Origin: Streptomyces himastatinicus ATCC 53653
GTDB lineage: Bacteria; Actinomycetota; Actinomycetes; Streptomycetales; Streptomycetaceae
Direction of reading: 5' to 3'
DNA: 42,732 bases
NCBI RefSeq assembly: GCF_000158915.1
Contig: NZ_GG657754.1
Location: 520,985 to 563,716, forward strand
Below the pieces are notes generated by a model. It was given only the letters and a program-made list of their open reading frames with translations. It did not search any database and was not told where the DNA came from. Within the stretch, counting starts at the first letter, position 1. Every line of letters begins with the position of its first letter. A program made the position numbers and the translations under genes. Below are positions 17,327 to 25,576 of this stretch, one piece after another.

Positions 17327-18355
17327 GTGAGCACCCTGCTGTCCGACCTCGGCGTAGACCTTCCCCTCGTCGCGGCCCCGATGGCCGGCGGACCGAGCAC
17401 CCCCGCCCTGGTCACTGCCGCCGCCCGAGCAGGTGGCCTCGGCTTCCTCGCCGGCGGCTACAAGACCGCACAAGCCCTCGCCGGGCAGATCCACACCACC
17501 CGCGTGGAAGGCGTCGCCTTCGGCGTCAACCTGTTCGCCCCCAACCCGATCCCCCTCTCCGACGACGCATATCGTAGTTACGCCCAGGCAGTGCAGCCCG
17601 AGGCCGACCGCTACGGCCTCGCCCTGCCCGAGCACCCGCTCGAGGACGACGACCACTGGACAGACAAGATCGACCTGCTCACCTCCTCCCCCGTGCCCTG
17701 GGTGTCCTTCACCTTCGGCATTCCGGACCGCACGGTCATCAGCGCCCTGCGCAGGGCAGGGAGCACCGTGCTGCAGAGCGTCACCTCGGCGGAAGAAGCG
17801 CGTCTGGCCGCTGAATCCGGCGTCGACGCACTGATCGTCCAAGCACCAGCCGCCGGAGGGCACTCGGCCACACTCACCCCCGCCCAGCCGCCCCAGCCCA
17901 TCCCACTCACCGACCTCGTTGCCGCTGTACGCCGCGCCGTCCCCCTGCCCGCCATCGCCACCGGCGGCATCACCACCGCCGCCGACACGACCGCGGCGCT
18001 GGCCGCAGGCGCCGAAGCCGCCATGATCGGCACCGCCCTGCTGCGCACCCACGAGAGCGGAGCCTCCGCACCGCACAAGGCAGCCCTGGTCGACCCGGTC
18101 TTCACCACGACCACGGTCACCCGCGCCTTCACCGGACGCCCCGCACGCGCCCTGCGCAACCGCTTCACCGAGCACTACGACCCCATCGCCCCGCTCGGCT
18201 ATCCCGCCCTTCACCACCTCACCGGCCCGCTCCGCAAGGCGGCCACCGCAGCAGGCGACACACGCCTGATCCACCTGTGGGCAGGAACCGGTCACCGGCA
18301 GGCGAAGGCCGAACCCGCCGCCGACACCATCGCCCGCTTCGCGGGTCACCTATAA
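17327..18355 (+). CDS. Nitronate monooxygenase / 2-nitropropane dioxygenase-like FMN enzyme
   Basis: 342 residues from GTG 17327 with AAGGAG five bases before it. TIM-barrel FMN protein of the NMO family: VAAPMAGGPSTPALVTAAAR at the N-terminus, VQAPAAGGHSATLTP with the catalytic-type His, then AIATGGITTAADTTAALAAG and AEAAMIGTALL for the phosphate site. The family oxidises alkyl nitronates such as propionate 3-nitronate with O2, detoxifying nitro compounds. Some members instead act as FMN-dependent reductases. It is the second gene after the MFS transporter, so the pair may handle a nitro compound. Confidence 0.87.
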   Translation: MSTLLSDLGVDLPLVAAPMAGGPSTPALVTAAARAGGLGFLAGGYKTAQALAGQIHTTRVEGVAFGVNLFAPNPIPLSDDAYRSYAQAVQPEADRYGLALPEHPLEDDDHWTDKIDLLTSSPVPWVSFTFGIPDRTVISALRRAGSTVLQSVTSAEEARLAAESGVDALIVQAPAAGGHSATLTPAQPPQPIPLTDLVAAVRRAVPLPAIATGGITTAADTTAALAAGAEAAMIGTALLRTHESGASAPHKAALVDPVFTTTTVTRAFTGRPARALRNRFTEHYDPIAPLGYPALHHLTGPLRKAATAAGDTRLIHLWAGTGHRQAKAEPAADTIARFAGHL

Positions 18356-18510
18356 GACCTGGTCTCCCAGTCACGGGCGACGCCGTCGCCAACAAGATGA
18401 CCAGAGCGGTATGGGCCGACTCGGTCGCGCTCACTTGGGCAGGTCCGTTCCGCCGTACGCAACGAGCGGGAGTGGCCAGGGCACGACCTGCGGCCGGCCC
18501 TGACATCGAA

Positions 18511-19362
18511 TCAACGTACGACGACGCCCGCATCGACGCGCAGCTCGATGCCGGTCACGTAGCGGGCCTCGTCGGAGGCCAGCCAGCGCGTCGCGGCGGA
18601 GGTGTCGGTGGCTTCGATCCAGCCGACGGGCAGAACATGCATGGGGCGCCATGCCTCTTCGTAGTCCTCGTCGGTGGGGTCCGCCAGGTGCGGCACGAAC
18701 AGCTTCTTGTTGGTCTCGCTCATGAAAAGGTCGGTGGCGACGTTCGTCGGTGACAGCGCGTTGACGCGGATGTTGTACGGCCCGAGTTCCGCTGCCATCG
18801 GTCGGATCAAGCCCGTGACACCCTGCTTCGCCGCCACGTAGTTGCTGATGTTGGGGAATCCCTTGGTCGCGCCCGCCGACGCGACGAGCACGAGCGCGCC
18901 ACCGCGGCCGCCCTCGATGATCGCGGGAGTCGCCGCCTTGACGGTGTGGAACACGCCCGTGAGGTTGGTGGCGATGATGTCGTTCCAGCCCTGAAGGCTC
19001 AATTCCCAGAATGGGCCGGTATCGGCGACGATCCCGGCGTTCGCGACGACCACATCGAGGCGGCCGAACTCGGCGAGCCCGCGCTCGACGACGCCTTCCA
19101 CCTGTGTGTAGTCGCGCACGTCCGCATGCATGGCGACCATGGAACAGCCTGTGGCCTCCACCTCAGCACGGGTCTTGTCTAGGTCCTCGGCCGACGACAT
19201 GGAGACGCTGGCGGTGGGGATGTCCTCGCAGATGTCGAAGCCGACGATGTCGGCGCCTTCCTTGGCCAGGTCGACGGCGACTTGCCGGCCCTGTCCGCGG
19301 CCAGCGCCGCTGACGAGCGCGACCTTGCCCTTGAAACGGTCCGTGGTGATGTTCGTGGTCAC
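18511..19362 (-). CDS. Mycofactocin-type short-chain dehydrogenase
   Basis: 283 residues from GTG 19362 (GGAAGG nine bases upstream; overlaps the stop of the previous gene by four bases). SDR motifs are GAGRGQGRQVAVDLAKEGAD for the dinucleotide, NAGI, the catalytic Ser in VLVASAGA, and YVAAK. An insertion near residues 50-70 (ASVSMSSAEDLDKTRAEVEA) is characteristic of SDRs that keep NAD tightly bound and are recycled by mycofactocin. No mycofactocin biosynthesis genes lie in the window. Coupling to a TIM-barrel isomerase suggests oxidation of a sugar- or polyol-like alcohol, which is inference. Confidence 0.85.
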   Translation of the reverse strand: MTTNITTDRFKGKVALVSGAGRGQGRQVAVDLAKEGADIVGFDICEDIPTASVSMSSAEDLDKTRAEVEATGCSMVAMHADVRDYTQVEGVVERGLAEFGRLDVVVANAGIVADTGPFWELSLQGWNDIIATNLTGVFHTVKAATPAIIEGGRGGALVLVASAGATKGFPNISNYVAAKQGVTGLIRPMAAELGPYNIRVNALSPTNVATDLFMSETNKKLFVPHLADPTDEDYEEAWRPMHVLPVGWIEATDTSAATRWLASDEARYVTGIELRVDAGVVVR

Positions 19363-20219
19363 GAGTGATGTCCTTCCGCGCCGGGAGCGGGGCTCGCCCA
19401 GAGGGAGCGCGCGAGGTCGGCAAGGTCGAGCGCTTCCGCCCAGCGGTCGGTGTGTTCGGTGCCGGCTGGGCCGAGGTTTGCGTACCAGTCGGTCGGTGGG
19501 CTGAGCTCGGCGGTGAATGTCACCGTCGTCTCGGGGTTCTCGGCGCGGCGCAGTTCGAAGCCGCGACGCCACCAGGCGGTGAACAACTCGAGCGGTGGCC
19601 TGGTGTGCTCGGCCCGTACAGGCACCTGGACCTGTCCGGGCGAGGCGATCCGGCCGTGGAAGACGTCGCTGCGCGCGAGCAGCTTCTCGATGAGTGCCTG
19701 GTTGCGTTCGGATACGGGGAGGGCGAACTCGTCGCCGTTGACGTAGTGCGACAGGTCAGCGGTGAGCCGCATCTCCGGTACGGTGTCGAGGAGTTCGGCG
19801 GTGAACAGGATGTCGCTGGTCAGTCGTCCACGGTGGGTCTCGATCAGCAGCGGTGTCTCTGCCTGCCGTGCCGAGGCGTACCACTGCCCGATCGTCTTCG
19901 CCGCGACGTCGATGTGCGGTGTGCGCAGCATCGGCTGCATGTTGATGTGGGAGACGCCGGGGACGCGATTGAGGACGTCCAGCAGCGTGTCGAACTCGGC
20001 CACGTCGATGGGGTAGCAGACGGCTTCGATGCCCAGGCCGCGCTCGGCGGCCTGGTGCGACAGGCGGACGGCGTTCTCCGGATCGTGAAAGGAAATCGAG
20101 ACGCCGTCGAAGCCCGCGTTGGCGAGCTGGTCGAGTTGTTCTGCCAGCGACCACGGCCGCGGCGCGCCACGCGGAAGGCCGATCATTCCCCACAGGGACT
20201 GGAAAAGCTGAAGCGGCAT
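19359..20219 (-). CDS. Sugar phosphate isomerase/epimerase-family (xylose isomerase-like TIM barrel)
   Basis: 286 residues from ATG 20219. It has the AP-endonuclease-2-like TIM barrel: LDQLANAGFDGVSISFHD near the start, PLLIETHRGRLTSD in the middle, then LTADLSHYVNGDE with metal-site-type Asp and His, and VTFTAELSPP. The metal-dependent family isomerises ketoses or acts on inositol-type compounds. Its stop overlaps the SDR start (GTGA), so the two enzymes are translationally coupled and probably consecutive in a pathway. No regulator is adjacent. Confidence 0.82.
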   Translation of the reverse strand: MPLQLFQSLWGMIGLPRGAPRPWSLAEQLDQLANAGFDGVSISFHDPENAVRLSHQAAERGLGIEAVCYPIDVAEFDTLLDVLNRVPGVSHINMQPMLRTPHIDVAAKTIGQWYASARQAETPLLIETHRGRLTSDILFTAELLDTVPEMRLTADLSHYVNGDEFALPVSERNQALIEKLLARSDVFHGRIASPGQVQVPVRAEHTRPPLELFTAWWRRGFELRRAENPETTVTFTAELSPPTDWYANLGPAGTEHTDRWAEALDLADLARSLWASPAPGAEGHHS

Positions 20220-20557
20220 GTCGTCCGCCCGCAGACCTCGATGCCGAAGCGCGCGGCCATCTCGGCAGCGGCGACGCCGTACTCCCCCTGTCGCATAGGG
20301 AGCACGGTGCCGTGCTCCCACCCCGAAAGAGGGTCGGGAGCCGACAAGGGGTTCTTATGCCTCTCGATGCAGAGAGCATCCGGATCGATGGGGTGACCTC
20401 AGGGGCCTACGGTTGACGACGGCACGCAGGGGCTCGGTACGGCGCCGCAGGTCTACCGGATCGGGTGATGGACGAATCGGACACCGTTGACACGTCTGCG
20501 AGTTGGGAGCACGAGGGCTCCCAGAGGGCCCCCCATCGCTCCCTGCCCAGACACGAC
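20220..20557. other. 338-bp stretch upstream of the isomerase gene
   Basis: No complete gene is recognised. A minus-strand frame of 37 codons (20296 to 20183, MRQGEYGVAAAEMAARFGIE) looks like a piece of an enzyme, runs into the isomerase start region, and may be a decayed upstream gene. The part from 20320 to 20557 shows nothing I can name. It corresponds to the sequence that would naturally follow a tRNA-Pro gene on the minus strand. Confidence 0.35.
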
Positions 20558-20559
20558 AA

Positions 20560-20590
20560 AGGCCTCCTCCGCTGCTCGCGGAAACGGCCT
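20560..20590 (-). terminator. Hairpin downstream of the tRNA-Pro fragment
   Basis: Arms AGGCCTCCTCCGC (20560-20572) and GCGGAAACGGCCT (20578-20590) pair at 10 of 13 positions around a five-base loop. On the minus strand the stem is followed by a short T run. It sits 18 bases beyond the CCA end of the tRNA fragment, as expected for the native terminator of that tRNA gene. Confidence 0.5.
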
Positions 20591-20607
20591 CCGACCTGCG
20601 AAAACGC

Positions 20608-20650
20608 TGGTCGGGACGACAGGATTTGAACCTGCGCCCCCTTGCCCCCC
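20608..20650 (-). tRNA. 3' fragment of tRNA-Pro; probable attachment-site scar
   Basis: On the minus strand the bases read as the 3' part of a tRNA: a GGGG-rich anticodon-side segment, the T arm GCAGGTTCAAATCCTGT, the acceptor strand CGTCCCG, the discriminator A and an encoded CCA. G72 with A73 fits bacterial tRNA-Pro. The D arm and 5' acceptor strand are absent; the sequence above 20650 cannot supply them. Such 3' duplications are left when integrative elements use a tRNA gene as their site, and pSAM2 of Streptomyces ambofaciens uses tRNA-Pro. The native downstream flank lies at lower coordinates, so the inserted element should lie to the right. Confidence 0.7.
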
Positions 20651-20957
20651 AGCGGTGTGGCAACTTTCTGTTGCTTCCCGTATCGCACCGTAGCGCACCC
20701 CTGGGTGTCATCCACAGTCCGTACCGCGCTCTGATGCGCTACAGAGAACGTCGCCTGTCATTTCATAGCCATAACAGGCCGCACAATACCCGCCCGAGGG
20801 ACTCTCTCGTAGGGCGTCTCATTCCTGCCCAGCAGCCTGCGGTCACGATTCCCCGATGCCGTGGCGCCCACCACGCACCCGCTTGTCCACACGCCCACAC
20901 CGATGGGCACCCGCACGGTATGGTACGAACAGTAATCCCCCCGCATCGGAGGTCATC

Positions 20958-21305
20958 GTGAGCGCGCAGCCAGACGGCCCGCATGGACCGCTGATCCCCA
21001 TGCCCGACCTCACCCCTGATGCACTGCGCGCGGCTGTGGCCCGGATCGCTCCCAGCAGGATCCCTGCACTCACCCAGCATCTGTTCGAGGCAACTACAAA
21101 CGCACAACAGACACAGAGCCTCGCTCCCCTTCGGGCTTTCATCCACTCTTGGGCTGTGTTCATCGCCATCGAGCGACACCCTGAACGTGCAGCCCGCCTC
21201 CGTGAACTCGAGCGAATCGTAGATACGGCCGAACAAGACCCCACGACGGCCATCGATGAAATTCAGCAGATCCGCAAGACAGCGGAGGCCGAGGCCGGGC
21301 TGTGA
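20958..21305 (+). CDS. Small Streptomyces protein (DUF6247-like), first gene of a coupled pair
   Basis: 115 residues from GTG 20958, with GGAGG five bases upstream. The protein begins MSAQPDGPHGPLIPMPDLTP and continues with an Ala- and Arg-rich helical region (ALRAAVARIAPSRIPALTQH, LAPLRAFIHSWAVFIAIERH). It resembles a widespread actinomycete small-protein family that I associate with DUF6247. It overlaps the next gene by four bases (GTGA). Size, order and overlap are those of an antitoxin-first toxin-antitoxin module, but function is inferred from layout only. Decayed IS elements start just downstream. Confidence 0.6.
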   Translation: MSAQPDGPHGPLIPMPDLTPDALRAAVARIAPSRIPALTQHLFEATTNAQQTQSLAPLRAFIHSWAVFIAIERHPERAARLRELERIVDTAEQDPTTAIDEIQQIRKTAEAEAGL

Positions 21306-21562
21306 CCGACTGGACCTGGGAGTACAACCCCAGCGAGGAGCACGTCGCTGGCGGACTTGCGCCGGGCGTCGTGGCAGAGATTGAGCGGATGGCAACCGAG
21401 CTCGCGACCCTCGGAGTTGATGCGGCAAAGGTGGGCCGCCCCTTGGACAGGGGAGGCGGACTCCGGGAATTCGACATTCTCGGCGGACGTGGATTTATCA
21501 GCTTCCTCGCAGTGGCGCGCCACCACTGTGTCTACGTCTGCAATATCGCCTGGTACGGCTGA
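21302..21562 (+). CDS. Small partner protein, possible RelE/ParE-like toxin
   Basis: 86 residues starting at GTG 21302 inside the overlap with the preceding gene. The predicted pattern is two helices followed by beta strands (GVVAEIERMATELATLG, LREFDILGGRGFISFLAVAR, HHCVYVCNIAWYG). This order matches the compact RelE/ParE toxin fold, but I see no diagnostic catalytic residues. It always seems to need its upstream partner, given the coupling. It could equally be a non-toxic small protein. It ends 81 bases before IS debris. Confidence 0.5.
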   Translation: MTDWTWEYNPSEEHVAGGLAPGVVAEIERMATELATLGVDAAKVGRPLDRGGGLREFDILGGRGFISFLAVARHHCVYVCNIAWYG

Positions 21563-21643
21563 CGTCACCCGCGTTGCGCTCAAGGCAGGAAGATCAATCG
21601 GCCTGTCCCGCTCGGAAATGCGGTTCTGTCTCTGGCCCGCCTG

Positions 21644-21881
21644 TGCCGTTCAGAAACACGTCACTGCTGGTCATACTGCGTATCTGTACTCATTGATCAG
21701 GCCGCCAAGGACACAGGTCCGGAGCAACCGTCGTGGGGTTTTCAGGTCGGTCAGTGGCGCAGTGTGGTGGTCGGAGAGAGGAGGTAGTTGCTCTCGGGCC
21801 TGATGCGGCCGATGTCCGTTGCAGTGTCCGACGTAGGTGCTGAGAACACGGAGAGCGTGGCGCTCGCTCCAGAGGTGCGGG
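21644..21881 (-). mobile_element. End fragment of an insertion sequence (second copy of the 11427 type)
   Basis: It starts with the same terminus as at 11427 (TGCCGTTCAGAAAC) and stays closely similar for about 200 bases. On the minus strand it encodes the C-terminal end of the same transposase (HRPHQAREQLPP, LGGLINEYRY). It is interrupted at 21882 by another IS end. Only the 3' part of the transposase gene remains. Confidence 0.7.
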
Positions 21882-22332
21882 TGCCGGAAACGATGTCACC
21901 CTATGCGACCTGCGAGTACTCGTGGATAAGGCCGCCAAGTCGGTCGCGTCGACGAATGCGAGTGTTGTCCCTGGCGATGGGCGGCTCAGGGCTGGTGAGT
22001 TGGTCTGGTGGCCGTTGTCCGAGGGATCGGTGCGCCCGGTGTCTGTTGTGGTGCTTCGCGTACTCGCCGACGACGAGACGCAGGTGGCCTTCTCCGGTGA
22101 TCAGGATGCGGTCGGTTGCCTCGCGTCGGCATGATCCGATCCAGCGTTCGGCGATGGCGTTCATCCGTGGCACAGCGGGCAGTGTGGGTATCACGCGTAT
22201 GCCTTCCGTCTGGAAGGCGGCGTCGAAGCTGTCGGTGAAGTAGGCGCCGCGGTCCCGGATGAGGAATCTGATCGACTCCGAGTGGTCACCAAGGTCCATG
22301 AGGTAGTTCCGCGCTTGCTGAGTGATCCAGGG
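21882..22332 (-). mobile_element. IS fragment with 3' part of an rve transposase (21901-22332)
   Basis: The left end is TGCCGGAAACGATG. The minus-strand frame, entering from 22332, reads PWITQQARNYLMDLGDHSE, FLIRDRGAYFTDSFDAAFQ, MNAIAERWIGSCRRE and LGGLIHEYSQVA, stopping at 21901. The helix-turn-helix and first catalytic Asp region are missing because another IS begins at 22333. The missing half is not found beyond that IS, so material was lost. Confidence 0.75.
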
Positions 22333-23348
22333 TGTGCCGCTCGAAAAGTCATCGCGGCTGATCAGGTGGCATAACGGTACTCGTTGAGGAGACCGCCGAG
22401 AATCCGGGTACGCAGGACTTTGTGAGTGTTGAGGTCATGCGCCACCGCAGGTTACTCAGGGGCGTGGGGTGGTAACTGATCGCGTGCTTGATCTTCATCT
22501 CCTCGGCCCGAAAGACGGCATCGAACGCCTCGCCGTACTTGCCATCGCGGTCGCGCAGCAGGAAGCGCAGGGGCTGTATGCGTATGCCCAGGTCGGCGGT
22601 GAGATTCCGCGCCTGCTGCACCGCCCAGTCCCGGGTCGGGCGGGCGGTGACCCCGGTGATGTGCAGCCGCCGGGTGGCGTGCTCGAGGAACACCAGTGCA
22701 TACAACCGCCTGCCGAGTGCGGTGTCGATGTGGAAGAAGTCTGCCGCGATGATGCCCTCGGCTTGCGTGGTCAGGAACTCGCGCCAGGTGGGGCCTGAGC
22801 GACGGGGCGCGGGGTCGATGCCGGCCACATTGAGGATCTCCCAGACCGTCGAGGCTGCGATCCGATGCCCGAGCTGGGTCAGCTCCCCTTGATCCGCCGG
22901 TGTCCCCATCGCGGATTCTCCCTCGCCAGCCGCAGGACGAGCTTCTTGACCGCTGCCGGGGTGGGCGGGCGGCCGGTGTGCTGGCGCGCGGTGTAATCCC
23001 ACTTCTCGGCGATCAACCTGCGGTGCCAGGCAAGCAGGGTGCCGGGGGTGACAGGGAAGAACTCGCGCCAGTGGCGCCGGGGTATCAGCCCGGACAGGGC
23101 GGCGAACCAGAACCGGTCGGCAGGCTCGTCGCGGACCGGCCCGGCCAACTGGCGGCGCAGGACAGCATTCTCGTGCCGCAGCACCAGCAGTTCCGCGTCC
23201 TTCGCCGTCCCGCGAAGGAGGAGTACCGACGGAACAGTGAGCAGCTTCCGGGTCACCTTGTACAGCAAGGACACGATCACGGAAGGCATCATCCCAGCGA
23301 ACTGACTGCACCCCGCTCACCTGCGGCGATGACTTTTCGAGCGGCACA
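22333..23348 (-). mobile_element. Insertion sequence with 23-bp inverted ends (1016 bp)
   Basis: Both ends read inward TGTGCCGCTCGAAAAGTCAT followed by CGC, giving a 23-base inverted repeat. It encodes one minus-strand transposase, which is defective. The left neighbour is an interrupted IS and the right neighbour is the start of an unrelated small gene, so the flanks do not belong together. The GG next to both ends could be a very short duplication but is not convincing. Confidence 0.8.
22362..23292 (-). pseudogene. Transposase of the 22333 IS: frameshift plus internal deletion
   Basis: The N-terminal part (23292 to about 22885) contains the helix-turn-helix (KDAELLVLRHENAVLRRQ, HTGRPPTPAAVKKLVLRLAR) and ends in GHRRIKGS by frameshift. 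The core continues in another frame (LGHRIAASTVWEILNVAGID, FLEHATRRLHITGVTARPT, FLLRDRDGKYGEAFDAVF). After KIKHAISYHPTPLSN a deletion joins directly to the C-terminal tail [19 protein letters not shown]. The missing block carries the catalytic Glu, so the enzyme is dead. Confidence 0.78.
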
Positions 23349-23552
23349 GGGCGAGCTGGGCGTTGTCGGACATGAGCGGGTCCCCCTTGGTGTGTGAGTG
23401 ACGAGGCGGGCTTGATGGACGCCAGCTACCGGACGGTCGGAGTTTCGGCGGGGTGGGCGCGGCCTTGGGGGCCGGCGGGTCGAGCAGTTGCAGCGTTGCC
23501 CCCGACGCGTCGAGGTCGATGCATCCGACGAGTTCGCCGATTGTGAGGGTCA
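23317..23552 (-). CDS. Small gene(s) cut by the IS: MTLTIGELVGC... and MSDNAQLAL...
   Basis: A minus-strand frame starts at ATG 23552 (MTLTIGELVGCIDLDASG) and becomes Pro-rich. In the same frame a second ATG at 23373 (MSDNAQLAL) has a strong AAGGGGG eight bases upstream and may start a separate gene. After MSDNAQLAL the frame enters the IS at 23348 and stops within it, so whichever gene this was has lost its 3' part. I do not recognise the family. It is divergent from the Gly-Gly leader peptide gene at 23781, with which it may once have formed a cluster. Confidence 0.45.
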
Positions 23553-23573
23553 TGTGAAACCCCCCGTTTCTTT

Positions 23574-23598
23574 TGGTGCTTTCTGGCGAAATGCACCA
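23574..23598. promoter_or_regulatory. Palindrome TGGTGC...GCACCA upstream of the small gene
   Basis: TGGTGC (23574-23579) and GCACCA (23593-23598) form a perfect 6-base inverted repeat, and TTTC with GAAA extends it inward with one unpaired base. It lies 22 bases upstream of the ATG at 23552 and about 180 bases upstream of the divergent peptide gene. It could be an operator or an RNA hairpin in the leader of the minus-strand gene. Confidence 0.4.
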
Positions 23599-23780
23599 GG
23601 CGCGCACGGTGGCTCGACTGGTTCGGTCAGTACTTGGCGTGTTTTCATCGCGTCGGCACGGGCTTACGTGAACGCCCATCGGCTTCAGGCCAGCAAATGG
23701 CAGTCATGTGGCTGGTGAGCGCTTATTCAATCGCCTGCGTGTCATTTGTGAAACATTCCATTACAAAGGAAGGGAAAGTC

Positions 23781-23933
23781 ATGGACTTCACCCGAGTCGA
23801 GACCGCCGAGATTTCCGACGCCGACCTGGACAACGTCGCCGGCGGCATCGGCGCCAGCGTCAACGCCGACGTCAACGCCGACACCCCCCTCATCACCATC
23901 GAGGCCCCTGGCGTCGACCCCGTCACCGTTTGA
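23781..23933 (+). CDS. 50-residue peptide with Gly-Gly leader (candidate RiPP precursor)
   Basis: ATG 23781 is preceded by AAAGGAAGGGA. The first 22 residues have the form of a double-glycine leader: Asp/Glu-rich and helical, ending in SDADLDNVAGG, the pattern cut by C39 peptidase-transporters. The proposed core is residues 23-50: IGASVNADVNADTPLITIEA followed by PGVDPVTV. The core has no Cys, so it is not a normal lanthipeptide or sactipeptide, but it has five Ser/Thr and several Asp/Glu, which would suit dehydration, ester cross-links or backbone changes. No modifying enzyme or transporter remains nearby; insertion sequences lie on both sides. Confidence 0.6.
   Translation: MDFTRVETAEISDADLDNVAGGIGASVNADVNADTPLITIEAPGVDPVTV

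Positions 23934-25576
<1,643 letters not shown>

Noticed and set aside
20407..20715. Minus-strand ORF containing GKGAQVQILSSRP.
   Set aside because: This peptide is a well-known artefact of translating the 3' end of tRNA genes; it covers the tRNA-Pro fragment.
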